Assembly: GCF_045679545.1 (NCBI RefSeq) | Contig: NZ_CP166194.1 | Coordinates: 1,302,001 to 1,366,000 of the forward strand | Source of the DNA: Enterovibrio sp045679545 | GTDB lineage: Bacteria; Pseudomonadota; Gammaproteobacteria; Enterobacterales; Vibrionaceae | DNA length: 64,000 bases | Direction of reading: 5' to 3' | Part shown: in pieces, positions 43,398 to 51,744 of the stretch | Position numbering within the stretch: position 1 is the stretch's first letter | How the letters are laid out: each line of letters begins with the position of its first letter | Made by a program: the position numbers and the translations under genes | Notes under the pieces: model-generated | Told to the model about the DNA's origin: nothing | What the model saw: only the letters and a program-made list of their open reading frames with translations | Database searches by the model: none

Positions 43398-43430
43398 AAA
43401 AGTAACAGCCCGCTAATTACGCGGGCTGCT
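43398..43430 (-). terminator. Terminator after the His-rich gene
   Basis: The stem CAGCCCGC / GCGGGCTG with a 7-base loop is followed by a T-rich run on the minus strand, between the His-rich gene and the permease gene. Confidence 0.75.
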
Positions 43431-43459
43431 TTAACGACGTGAGCGAAGAAATTGGGCGG

Positions 43460-43708
43460 TTATTCGCCGTCTTCTTCTGGTCCCATGACAATGGTGACAG
43501 GGCCATAGTAGTGATGATGGTGGTGAGTCGTACGATGGTGGTGGTGAGTGCCTTTGTGGGTATCGACACCACCGTGAAGGTGATGACCATGGCTAGGCTC
43601 ATGGTCACGATATTCCATATGGTCTTTATTGTGCTTGTGCTCTACGTCGTCACCATAGGCATGTTCCATGGTTTCATGCGTGGATACTTTTGTTTTTTGT
43701 TTTGCCAT
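43460..43708 (-). CDS. Small histidine-rich protein, probably metal binding
   Basis: The 82-residue product has 20 histidines, including runs HHHH and HHHHH and the motifs HGHHLHGG and EHKHNKDH, plus acidic residues. It has no signal peptide or membrane helix, so it is a cytoplasmic metal (Ni, Zn, Cu or Co) buffer or chaperone candidate. I chose the ATG at 43708 because AAGGAG lies seven bases upstream; a longer frame to 43891 lacks this. It lies upstream of the Met/His-repeat permease gene on the same strand, and a link in metal handling is likely but unproven. Confidence 0.75.
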   Translation of the reverse strand: MAKQKTKVSTHETMEHAYGDDVEHKHNKDHMEYRDHEPSHGHHLHGGVDTHKGTHHHHRTTHHHHHYYGPVTIVMGPEEDGE

Positions 43709-43975
43709 GGCTGTTCTCCTTCGAAGAAATTCACCAAGAAGTCTGGCATGCATCCGCCATTCTTGAAGGGTTAATCGCGTGTCAATGCTGAGATCAACAC
43801 GAGGAAGGCGAGCTAACACGTCAGACAAATGGGATGTGCGTGATATGGCGTCAAACCATGAGTTTGCTTGATATGGCGTGAAACACGACACACTATTGGG
43901 TTAAATGGGATGAAATGGGTTTATACGCTGAGGTGAAGGTTTACACTTGGATTTAATCACCGAGGAGAGTGCCTT

Positions 43976-44272
43976 TTGACTAAACCGAGTAAAACCAAAA
44001 CCAGTTTCTATCGCCGTTTATTGGTGTCACATCTTATTGACCAGGGGGTGAATACTGTGCCTGCCATCATCAAAGAAACGGGGATGCCAAGACGCACTGC
44101 ACAAGATACGATTGACGCCCTAGAAGAACTCGACATTGATGTGCAATTTGTCGGTGCAAACAAAAACGGTGGTTATGAAATTAGAGATTGGGGCGCAGTA
44201 AACAAAGATTGGGTCGCCAAAAATGAAAGCAGAATCCGTGAAGCGTTGGATTACCCGCAGGCTGGTGAGTAG
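43976..44272 (+). CDS. Small winged helix-turn-helix protein
   Basis: The 98-residue product has a helix-turn-helix-like segment (VNTVPAIIKETGMPRRTAQDTIDALEEL) followed by a two-strand wing (VQFVGANKNGGYEIRDWG). It is probably a transcription regulator or DNA-binding protein. The start is a TTG with GAGGAG eight bases upstream. Targets are unknown; it is divergent from the His-rich gene, so it could control it. Confidence 0.78.
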   Translation: MTKPSKTKTSFYRRLLVSHLIDQGVNTVPAIIKETGMPRRTAQDTIDALEELDIDVQFVGANKNGGYEIRDWGAVNKDWVAKNESRIREALDYPQAGE

Positions 44273-44327
44273 TTGTCATATCCTGTGCGTGCAGATGTGA
44301 TTCGATGCGCCAAGAAGAACCTTAACG

Positions 44328-44366
44328 AAAAACGTGCCGACAAATGAAGGTTAGCGGCACGTTTTT
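44328..44366. terminator. Bidirectional terminator between the wHTH gene and fabV
   Basis: The stem AAAAACGTGCCG / CGGCACGTTTTT gives A- and T-runs on both sides, so it can serve the two convergent genes. Confidence 0.88.
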
Positions 44367-44370
44367 CTGG

Positions 44371-44417
44371 TTGATAAGCTAAGTTGATTGATAAGCTAAG
44401 TTGGTTGATAAACGAAG
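44371..44417. repeat. 17-bp direct repeats between the wHTH gene and fabV
   Basis: TTGATAAGCTAAGTTG(A/G) occurs twice back to back (44371, 44388) followed by a partial third copy. It lies right after the terminator and just before the fabV stop. No function is apparent. Confidence 0.75.
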
Positions 44418-44425
44418 CATGCCTA

Positions 44426-45622
44426 TCAAGGCGCGAGTGCTTTCAACTTAGCTATATCAACAGGTTTGCTGTAGTCAACGGTCGACAAACCAAAACCATT
44501 TAGCTGCAAAAAATCATTTAGAACACCGTTATAATCGGAAATCTGTGTGAAATTCTCCGGCGTCATTTGTGCAAGCAGTGCGTCGACTTCTTCTTGCACA
44601 TCTGGCTGAAGTTCCCAGTCATCCAATCGGATAAGTCCTTCACCGTCTCTGTCTGCTCGATCGTTCCATTTGCGATAGAACAGACGATCCATTTGCTCAA
44701 TGCAGCCTTCGTGTAAGCCTTTGGCCTTCATCACTTTGTACAGTGCTAACAGATATGGGGTTAGCCCTGGAATAAACACGCTGGCCTTAGTGACAAGTGC
44801 CTTGCACACGGCGATGTCGGCTTGTCCATGGAGGGGGGAAAGCAGGGTGTCGATTTCATGTCGGGTCTGATGAAGATGCGTTTTCGCTAAACCCAGCGTA
44901 CCTTTGTGGTAAATCGCATGGGTGTGTTCTGGGCCGATGTAGGAGTAGGCGACGGTGCGACCGTTTTCCGCCAACAAATCGTTCTGAGCAAGAAACTGCA
45001 TCCAACTTAACCAGTCTTCACCGCCCATCACTTTTACGGTGTCGTTGATCTCTTGTTTGCTCGCGGGAGGGAGAGTGACGCTATTTAAGCTATTCTTTTC
45101 AAAATCAATAGAATAGCCCTCCACAGATTCGCCGACAGGTTTAATTGATGAGCGCCAAAAATCGCCCGTTTCTGGGTTGGGGCGTAAGCCAGCCGCCAAT
45201 GAATAGACCACCAGATCAACCTTACCACCAAATTGGGTACGTATGGCGTCTGCTACCGTCTGGCGCGTGTTTTCTGAGAACGCATCACCAATAATATTTG
45301 ACGTGGTTCGGCCCGCTTCGAGAGCGGCCTCTTTGACAAAAATATTGTTATACCATCCCGCGCTGCCAATGCCTTTGTCTGACATGCCGCGTTCGAACGA
45401 CACGCCAATGGTTGAGGCATTCGCAGGGCCAAACGTTAGCGCAATGCGAGAAGCCAGCCCAAACCCAGATGACGCACCAAGGATCAGGACATTTTTGGGT
45501 AAATCTGTAGTGCGAGCTTTTTGTTGCTGAGCGTTAGAAATTTGTTCTTCAATGGCCGCTTTACACCCCATTGGATGGCAACTGCGCGCAACAACGCCCT
45601 GAATCTGAGGCTGGATAATCAT
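44426..45622 (-). CDS. fabV: Enoyl-ACP reductase FabV (NADH)
   Basis: FabV carries out the last step of each fatty acid elongation cycle, reducing trans-2-enoyl-ACP with NADH; it is less sensitive to triclosan than FabI. The 398 residues start with the family signature MIIQPQIQGVVARSCHPMGC, have a dinucleotide-binding VLILGASSGFGLASR segment, and the catalytic Tyr-X8-Lys (YHKGTLGLAK). The mgsA gene lies 2 bp downstream... on the minus strand it precedes fabV, so mgsA and fabV form one transcription unit. Confidence 0.96.
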   Translation of the reverse strand: MIIQPQIQGVVARSCHPMGCKAAIEEQISNAQQQKARTTDLPKNVLILGASSGFGLASRIALTFGPANASTIGVSFERGMSDKGIGSAGWYNNIFVKEAALEAGRTTSNIIGDAFSENTRQTVADAIRTQFGGKVDLVVYSLAAGLRPNPETGDFWRSSIKPVGESVEGYSIDFEKNSLNSVTLPPASKQEINDTVKVMGGEDWLSWMQFLAQNDLLAENGRTVAYSYIGPEHTHAIYHKGTLGLAKTHLHQTRHEIDTLLSPLHGQADIAVCKALVTKASVFIPGLTPYLLALYKVMKAKGLHEGCIEQMDRLFYRKWNDRADRDGEGLIRLDDWELQPDVQEEVDALLAQMTPENFTQISDYNGVLNDFLQLNGFGLSTVDYSKPVDIAKLKALAP

Positions 45623-45624
45623 AG

Positions 45625-46080
45625 TTAGATTCTTTCTGCTAAATAGGCTTCGTAGTCAGGAATTTCGACTTGTACTTCATCGGTCATCATTGGTGAAGAG
45701 ATCAGATAACGAGCCGTGGCGCGGTTAATGGCGACGGGAATATTCCACACGGCGGCAATACGAAGTAATGCTTTGACATCAGGATCGTGTGGTACTGAGC
45801 TGAGTGGGTCCCAAAAGAACACCAACACATCAATTTTCTTTTCACAGATCATCGCACCAAGTTGCTGGTCACCGCCCATTGGGCCACTCATTAACGACGT
45901 GATATCAAGGCCAGTTTCGCGACTTAAAATAGTACCCGTGGTTCCTGTGGCATAAAGCTGATGCTTGGAAAGCGCATCTCTGTTTTCCTGCACCCAACGC
46001 AAAAGGTCTCCCTTGCAGTGGTCATGCGCAACCAGCGCGATTTGTTTACTTTTGCTGACAGTACGATTGGTTGACTTCAT
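45625..46080 (-). CDS. mgsA: Methylglyoxal synthase
   Basis: It converts dihydroxyacetone phosphate to methylglyoxal and phosphate, a bypass of lower glycolysis under sugar-phosphate stress. The 151-residue protein has IALVAHDHCKGDLLRWV, LYATGTTG, SGPMGGDQQLGA for phosphate binding with the catalytic Asp, and FFWDPLSSVPHDPDV. The ATG at 46080 gives normal length; a longer frame from 46161 adds 27 unrelated residues. The fabV start lies 2 bp beyond its stop. Confidence 0.95.
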   Translation of the reverse strand: MKSTNRTVSKSKQIALVAHDHCKGDLLRWVQENRDALSKHQLYATGTTGTILSRETGLDITSLMSGPMGGDQQLGAMICEKKIDVLVFFWDPLSSVPHDPDVKALLRIAAVWNIPVAINRATARYLISSPMMTDEVQVEIPDYEAYLAERI

Positions 46081-46268
46081 TGTGGTTTTCTTACTCACTG
46101 TTAGAGGGTGAAGGCTCATTTTGGTTACTTTGGCTGGTTTGAGCGACACGATAATCATCATTTCCAGACATTGATCGTCAAATGCAGGATATCGTTTCTT
46201 TCAAGTGGCTGATTGTGACATCTCTCGTTGGGTTAATCACTTGAATATGCTAACGCGATAAGAGTGGG

Positions 46269-46853
46269 CTACTCGTTGCGATAAGGTAAATACTTTTCCA
46301 CGTCAGAAGCATGGGTTAACCAATGTATGACAAAGGAGGCAACCTCATCGGCATTGTTGAGGTCTAGCAACGTGATGTTTTCTTGAGTGAGCGATGGAAG
46401 CGCTTCATTGCTAGCGACGGCAATGATGTTGCTGTCATGGTGACATAGCATTGGTTTGCCGTGAGCTGGCCTGTGCACTTCCACTTTGGTCAGTACCGCA
46501 TCGCGAAACCCCTCAACCAGAACAATATCGAGGCGAGAGTGATCTAACTGATGAAGGCATTCTTGCAAAGAGGGCTCCCTGTCTGCATTGTTGTGATACT
46601 CGAAAAAAAGCATGTGACGTTTTGACGTTGCCAAAAGCAATTGATCGCTGCCGGCATAGCGAAGGCGATAGCTGTCTTTGCGCGGCGAGTCTGGCTCGAT
46701 GTCATGATGGCTATGTTTTAATAGCCCCACGCGCAGGCTGGCTGCTTTTAATTGTGGTATAACTGCTTCAAGTAATGTGGTTTTTCCCGAGCCGCTGAAA
46801 CCAGCAAAGCCCAAAACAGGGGTGGCAGGAAAAGTCGGTTGGTTGCATTGCAT
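46269..46853 (-). CDS. mobB: Molybdopterin-guanine dinucleotide biosynthesis protein MobB
   Basis: The P-loop protein binds GTP and assists MobA in attaching GMP to molybdopterin. Marks: VLGFAGFSGSGKTTLLEAV (Walker A), LKHSHHDIEPDSPRKDSYRLRYAGS, and VLVEGFRDA (Walker B region). The 194-residue length fits the family. MobA is not next to it here. Confidence 0.92.
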   Translation of the reverse strand: MQCNQPTFPATPVLGFAGFSGSGKTTLLEAVIPQLKAASLRVGLLKHSHHDIEPDSPRKDSYRLRYAGSDQLLLATSKRHMLFFEYHNNADREPSLQECLHQLDHSRLDIVLVEGFRDAVLTKVEVHRPAHGKPMLCHHDSNIIAVASNEALPSLTQENITLLDLNNADEVASFVIHWLTHASDVEKYLPYRNE

Positions 46854-47121
46854 GATGTTAGCGCCTACTTTCTAAAAAGTGATAAAGACTAAAATAATCC
46901 TGGTTACTTACTACATTATTACGTGCACAGTGACGTAGACACACTACAGTTAGCGTTGGCATTCCTGCCGTTGCATATTAAAGCTAAATTCGAAGAGAGT
47001 CTGGTCGGCAGCATCACGTGACGAGGCGCAGGGCAAAGCATGGATGAACCCGTTGCGCAGTCGCAGCCAAACCACATTCTTGAACTCTATCGAAAACACT
47101 AAATTATCACGGAGCGATAAT
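46854..47121. other. Divergent intergenic region, mobB to the exonuclease gene
   Basis: I see no gene or clear regulatory motif. It must hold both promoters. Confidence 0.4.
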
Positions 47122-47622
47122 ATGTGGGTTACCCTCGATTTTGAAGCGTCTGGTTTAACAGAAGCTTCATACCCGATAGAAGTGGGCTACAGTTTGCCCG
47201 ATGGCGCAAGCGTTAGCCTACTTATCAACCCAGCGTCTTCTCCTGAATCATGGCAGTATTGGGATGACTATGCGGAGATTGAAATACATGGCGTTAGCCG
47301 TGAGTATTTGAAAATACATGGCTTGTCTGTGTTTGATGTTTGTACACATTTGAACAACACCTTGTGCTATTTCGACGACGTGCTGTGTGATAGCCAATGG
47401 GATTTGTTCTGGCTTGGACGATTGTACAAAGCCGCTCACATGCGTCCGACATTTACGTTGACGGAAGTTGGGCATTGGCTACAACGTCATGATGGTATTG
47501 ATAGACAAGATTTTTTGAGTGCATTGGCGTCGCTCGGGCCTGCGCCGCATCGGGCAGAAGCAGATGCTAAATACATTCGAGAAGCGTTATCTATGGTGTT
47601 GAATCGTCAAAGCTGTTCGTAA
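47122..47622 (+). CDS. DEDDh-type 3'-5' exonuclease family protein
   Basis: The 166-residue protein is an exonuclease of the DnaQ/RNase T fold. Motif I is LDFEASGL with the Asp and Glu, motif II is near DVLCDSQWD, and motif III is HRAEADAKYI (His and Asp). The start at the ATG 47122 is supported by GGAG at good spacing; an upstream TTG-type start at 47044 adds nothing family-like. Substrate (DNA or RNA) is unknown. Confidence 0.8.
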   Translation: MWVTLDFEASGLTEASYPIEVGYSLPDGASVSLLINPASSPESWQYWDDYAEIEIHGVSREYLKIHGLSVFDVCTHLNNTLCYFDDVLCDSQWDLFWLGRLYKAAHMRPTFTLTEVGHWLQRHDGIDRQDFLSALASLGPAPHRAEADAKYIREALSMVLNRQSCS

Positions 47623-47679
47623 GTAAGTCGGAGTGCGTTACCCTTAGTCTTCTAAATGCTGAGATAAGATTAGAGTCAA

Positions 47680-48777
47680 ATGGTAACGCCTCAACCCACG
47701 CTTCCCATACTTCGATTCGCGACATTTAATGTTGCGATGTCTGCCGATCAACCCGATCAAATGTTCAGTTCACTAAGACGTGCCGACAATGCGCGATTCA
47801 ATCGGCTCGCTGCTATTATTCAGTGCTGCCAAGCGGATGTGTTGCTGCTCTGTGAGTTTGATCATCACGGGGAAGGCGGAGACGATGGCATGTTGGCGTA
47901 CTTTCAAGCCAATTATTTGAATCAACCGCAATATGGGCAACGCCCCATCACCTATCCATATCACTACCTGCCTCCAACCAATACAGGTTTGCCGTTATTC
48001 GACGGCGAAGACATTGCTCATGCGCCTGAGCGTGCCCAAGGCTTTGGGCGACACCATGGCCAATATGGTTTCGTTTTACTGAGTAAATACCCGTTGGACA
48101 TAGAAAACGCACGCACTTGGCAGTCCTTTCTGTGGCAGAACCTGCCCAACAACCGCATGCCGAAAGAGTATTTCGAAACCAGTGTGCGAGAAAGACTGCG
48201 TTTGTCCTCTAAAAATCATGTCGCGATCCCCGTGATTGTTGGTGAAGACACCATTCATGTTGTGGCTTGTCATCCCACGCCCCCTGTTTTTGATGGTGCT
48301 GAAAAGCGAAACCTCAAACGCAATGCTGATGAACTTCGCTTGCTACACGATATTCTCCGAAACAAATCCTATTTGGTTGATGACCAAGGCAAAGCGGGTG
48401 GTTTGGCAGAAGGTGTGTCTTTTGTAGTGATGGGGGATTTGAATGCCGATCCACGTAACGGAGAGGGTGACAAAAAAATGATTTCTCGGTTACTCGCCGA
48501 TGCCAATGTTCAATCTGAACTTGTGCCCAAAAGTGAGGGTGCGGCGCATTTTGTTCGAGGGCGGCATATTCAAAACGTTAGCCAAGCCACCCATCAACGT
48601 GGCCTGCGTCTTGATTACGTTCTGCCGTCTAAGGACTTACGCGTAAAAGAAACCGGGGTGTTTTGGCCTGTACCTGATGCGCCTCTTATTTCTCTGCTGA
48701 CGGATAGTGCGGGTAAGCTGCGTGCCTCTGTATCATCCGATCACCGTTTGGTGTGGGCTGATATTTGCCTGCGCTAA
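47680..48777 (+). CDS. Endonuclease/exonuclease/phosphatase (EEP) family protein
   Basis: The 365-residue protein has the EEP metal-enzyme fold: FATFNVAMS at the start, DVLLLCEFDHHGEG (catalytic Glu), HVVACHPTPP, VVMGDLNADPRNGEG and SSDHRLVWADI (catalytic Asp-His). No signal peptide is evident. It is like secreted-phosphodiesterase relatives found in marine bacteria; substrate could be a phosphodiester or sphingomyelin-like lipid. It follows the exonuclease gene by 57 bp on the same strand. Confidence 0.85.
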   Translation: MVTPQPTLPILRFATFNVAMSADQPDQMFSSLRRADNARFNRLAAIIQCCQADVLLLCEFDHHGEGGDDGMLAYFQANYLNQPQYGQRPITYPYHYLPPTNTGLPLFDGEDIAHAPERAQGFGRHHGQYGFVLLSKYPLDIENARTWQSFLWQNLPNNRMPKEYFETSVRERLRLSSKNHVAIPVIVGEDTIHVVACHPTPPVFDGAEKRNLKRNADELRLLHDILRNKSYLVDDQGKAGGLAEGVSFVVMGDLNADPRNGEGDKKMISRLLADANVQSELVPKSEGAAHFVRGRHIQNVSQATHQRGLRLDYVLPSKDLRVKETGVFWPVPDAPLISLLTDSAGKLRASVSSDHRLVWADICLR

Positions 48778-48903
48778 CGTGTGTTATTGGCACATTTTCG
48801 GTCAAAAATTAAGGCGGTGTGTGAAAGCGTTCAAGATTCCATCGCTTTGCAGACGATAACATTCTGAGCATTGTGACTTGAATGTTAACGTGGAGGCGTA
48901 TTT

Positions 48904-48933
48904 ATGGATCTCTTCAATAGATGGATGGAGTAG
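48904..48933 (+). CDS. Leader peptide MDLFNRWME before the BMP lipoprotein-like gene
   Basis: An ATG with GGAGG seven bases upstream opens a nine-codon frame that ends TAG five bases before the substrate-binding protein's ATG. The end of the leader (ATGGAG) supplies GGAG, the ribosome site of the next gene, so translational coupling or a leader-controlled start is plausible. Confidence 0.5.
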   Translation: MDLFNRWME

Positions 48934-48938
48934 CAAGG

Positions 48939-49937
48939 ATGAAAACGATCACTACATTGGCAACGGCGATAACCTTGGGCCTGATGTCCGCATCAGCGTC
49001 AGCCGCGGCATTCAAACCTTCTGTGATTTTTGACATGGGTGGTAAGTTCGATAAGTCGTTCAACCAAGCCGCCTACACCGGCGCAGAAGCATTCAAAGCG
49101 GAAACAGGTGTTAGCTATGGTGAATTTGAGATCACCAACGAAGCACAGCGTGAGCAAGCCATGTTGCGTATGGCACAGCGTGGCTTTAGTCCCATTGTTG
49201 CGGTTGGTTTTCAGCAAGCACCTATTGTAGAAAAAGTGGCGAAGCAATTCCCTAAAACCCAATTTGTCATTATTGATGCAGTGGTTGATCTCCCCAACGT
49301 GCGTTCTGTTGTGTTTAAAGAACACGAAGGCTCGTTCCTTGTCGGCGCATTGGCTGTGATGAAAAGTGAAAGCGACAAAGTCGGTTTCATTGGCGGTATG
49401 GATATTCCACTGATCCGTAAGTTTGCTTGTGGTTATGAGCAAGGCGCGAAATTCCAAGCGGCAGATGCGGATGTTGTGCAAAACATGACGGGCTCAACCC
49501 CTGCGGCTTGGAATAACCCAACCAAAGGTGCTGAGCTAGCAAAATCGCAGTTCGATAAAGGCGTGGACGTGGTATACGCTGCAGCGGGCGGTACCGGTGT
49601 TGGTGTTTATCAAGCCGCAGTTGATGAAGGTAAATACGCTGTTGGCGTTGATTCCAACCAAAACTATCTGCACCCAGGTGTGATGCTGACCTCTATGGTT
49701 AAGCGCGTTGATGTGGCGGTTCAAGATGCGTTCAATGATGCGCAAAATGGCGAGTTCACACCTGGCCTGCAAGCACTTGGCCTGAAAGAAGGCGGTGTTG
49801 ACTGGGCATTAGACGAGTACAACAAAGATCTGGTAACGCCTGAAATGGAAGCGCGTGTTAAGCAGATCCGTGACGATATCATTGCTGGCAAAATCGTGGT
49901 TCACGACTACTTCAGCACAGATTCTTGCGAGTATTAA
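48939..49937 (+). CDS. BMP-family nucleoside ABC transporter substrate-binding protein
   Basis: The 332-residue periplasmic protein has a signal peptide (MKTITTLATAITLGLMSASA) and the BMP/Med-type pattern: FDMGGKFDKSFNQAAYTGAEAF, VGFIGGMDIPLIRKFACGYEQGA, GVDVVYAAAGGTGVGVYQAA. Members bind purine nucleosides. It precedes an ATP-binding protein and two permeases of the same system. A terminator-like hairpin after its stop suggests that the binding protein is made in excess over the other parts. Substrate is inferred. Confidence 0.92.
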   Translation: MKTITTLATAITLGLMSASASAAAFKPSVIFDMGGKFDKSFNQAAYTGAEAFKAETGVSYGEFEITNEAQREQAMLRMAQRGFSPIVAVGFQQAPIVEKVAKQFPKTQFVIIDAVVDLPNVRSVVFKEHEGSFLVGALAVMKSESDKVGFIGGMDIPLIRKFACGYEQGAKFQAADADVVQNMTGSTPAAWNNPTKGAELAKSQFDKGVDVVYAAAGGTGVGVYQAAVDEGKYAVGVDSNQNYLHPGVMLTSMVKRVDVAVQDAFNDAQNGEFTPGLQALGLKEGGVDWALDEYNKDLVTPEMEARVKQIRDDIIAGKIVVHDYFSTDSCEY

Positions 49938-49952
49938 TTTAGCGACCTCATT

Positions 49953-49990
49953 CGCCCCCTGATCTCTTTATGTCTGTCAGGGGGCGTTTT
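49953..49990 (+). terminator. Partial terminator/attenuator between the binding protein and the ATPase genes
   Basis: A 10-bp perfect stem (CGCCCCCTGA / TCAGGGGGCG) is followed by TTTTGT, 16 bp past the binding-protein stop. It would reduce read-through into the rest of the operon. Confidence 0.8.
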
Positions 49991-50199
49991 GTATCGCTAG
50001 CCTTCGTTGTACCTTCTTATATCAATCGGATTAAGTTAGCGGTCATAAATTTGCTTAGGAAAAATCGTCAAGAGCAAGGAAGAGAGTGAAGTAAGTAGTT
50101 ATTCTGCCGAGAAAATCTCTGACGCCGCCATTGACGTTTTTAACCAGCAAGAATGATTGAATACTTATTTTGGTCGGTATTAATTGCCAAGGAGCAGGC

Positions 50200-51744
50200 A
50201 TGGCAAACCCCGCAATAGAACTGCGCGATATCAACAAACGCTTTGGCGCAGTCCACGCAAATAAAGACATCGACCTCAAAGTGATGCCCGGCACGATTCA
50301 CGGCATTGTTGGGGAAAACGGTGCAGGGAAATCGACCCTGATGTCGATTCTTTACGGTTTCTATCAAGCCGATTCAGGCACCATCGAAGTGGATGGTTCT
50401 CTCGTTAATATCAAAGACTCCCAAGACGCGATCTCTCATGGCATCGGTATGGTGCATCAACATTTTATGTTGGTGGAAACCTTCTCTGTACTCGAAAACG
50501 TGATGCTTGGGGCTGAAGGCCACAGCCTTTTGAATGTGGCGTCAAGCAATGTGCGAAAGGCACTAAAGAAAATTGAAAGTGATTACGGCTTAACCGTCAA
50601 CCCAGATGCCATTGTGGGTGAGTTAGCGGTAGGCATTCAGCAACGGGTTGAAATTTTAAAGGCGCTGTATCGCGGCGCGCGCATACTTATTCTGGATGAA
50701 CCCACGGGTGTGCTGACACCGCAGGAAATTGAACAGTTCTTCGAGATCCTCAACACCCTAAAATCACAGGGTGTGACCATCATAATGATCACCCATAAGC
50801 TCAAAGAAATCATGGCTATCACCGACTCTGTGTCTGTCATGCGTCAAGGTGCCATGGTTGCACACCGTGCGACGTCAGAGACCAGTGTCGAAGAGTTGGC
50901 GGAGCTTATGGTGGGTCGAAAAGTCTTACTTCGCGTTGATAAAGGTGAAGCCACGCCGGGAGAAGAGCGTCTTCTGGTCAAAAACGTTTCCTGGAAAGAC
51001 AACCGTGGCGTTAAGCGACTCAAACACCTTAATTTTAGCTTGCGAGCGGGTGAAATCCTTGGCGTCGCCGGCGTGTCGGGTAATGGTCAGTCAGAGTTGC
51101 TGGCCGTGTTGTCTGGCGTAACGACGCCGCAAGAAGGCACGATGACACTAAAAACAGGAAAGGGGGAGCAAACTTTCACCCCGAAAACCAAGCGAGATGC
51201 AGGCTTAATGCGTCAACTTAGCGTGGGGCACATTCCTGAAGACCGTATTCGCCAAGGCTTGGTCAAAGCCATGCCGGCATCAGAAAGTGCGATCTTGGGT
51301 TTTCAGCATGATTTGGCCTACGGCAAAGGGCTGCTCAATCCAACTGCGATTGATGCGGCAACGCGCGAAATGATGGAGAAATACGACGTTCGCCCCGCAG
51401 ACCCTCATCTCAAATCTGCCAATTTCTCAGGTGGCAACCAACAGAAGTTGATTATTGCCCGTGAAATGCTCCGTGAACCGGATGTGCTGCTTGTCGGTCA
51501 GCCGACACGTGGCGTCGATATCGGAGCGATAGAATTTATTCATCGCAACTTGATTGCCGCGCGTGATGCAGGGGCCGCCATATTGTTGGTGTCGACAGAA
51601 CTAGAGGAAATCATGTCCTTGTCTGATCGCATCATTGTATTGGCCGATGGGGAAATCACCGGTGACGTGATAGCGAAAGACACCGATGAACGTGAGCTTG
51701 GCATGTTAATGGCGAATGCCGCGCAAGAGGAGGGTGCAGCATGA
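50200..51744 (+). CDS. Nucleoside ABC transporter ATP-binding protein
   Basis: The 514-residue protein has two ABC domains in tandem. The first has Walker A GENGAGKST and a Q-loop MVHQHFMLVE, the second a degenerate Walker A (GVSGNGQSE), a family trait, plus a signature region FSGGNQQKLIIARE and VGQPTRGVDIGA. The ATG at 50200 has GGAG four to eight bases upstream; the longer frame from a TTG at 50170 is less likely. It powers import through the two permeases that follow. Confidence 0.93.
   Translation: MANPAIELRDINKRFGAVHANKDIDLKVMPGTIHGIVGENGAGKSTLMSILYGFYQADSGTIEVDGSLVNIKDSQDAISHGIGMVHQHFMLVETFSVLENVMLGAEGHSLLNVASSNVRKALKKIESDYGLTVNPDAIVGELAVGIQQRVEILKALYRGARILILDEPTGVLTPQEIEQFFEILNTLKSQGVTIIMITHKLKEIMAITDSVSVMRQGAMVAHRATSETSVEELAELMVGRKVLLRVDKGEATPGEERLLVKNVSWKDNRGVKRLKHLNFSLRAGEILGVAGVSGNGQSELLAVLSGVTTPQEGTMTLKTGKGEQTFTPKTKRDAGLMRQLSVGHIPEDRIRQGLVKAMPASESAILGFQHDLAYGKGLLNPTAIDAATREMMEKYDVRPADPHLKSANFSGGNQQKLIIAREMLREPDVLLVGQPTRGVDIGAIEFIHRNLIAARDAGAAILLVSTELEEIMSLSDRIIVLADGEITGDVIAKDTDERELGMLMANAAQEEGAA

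Noticed and set aside
48778..48903. Purine riboswitch upstream of the nucleoside transporter
   Set aside because: I could not find the three-helix junction or its conserved loop bases in this short leader.
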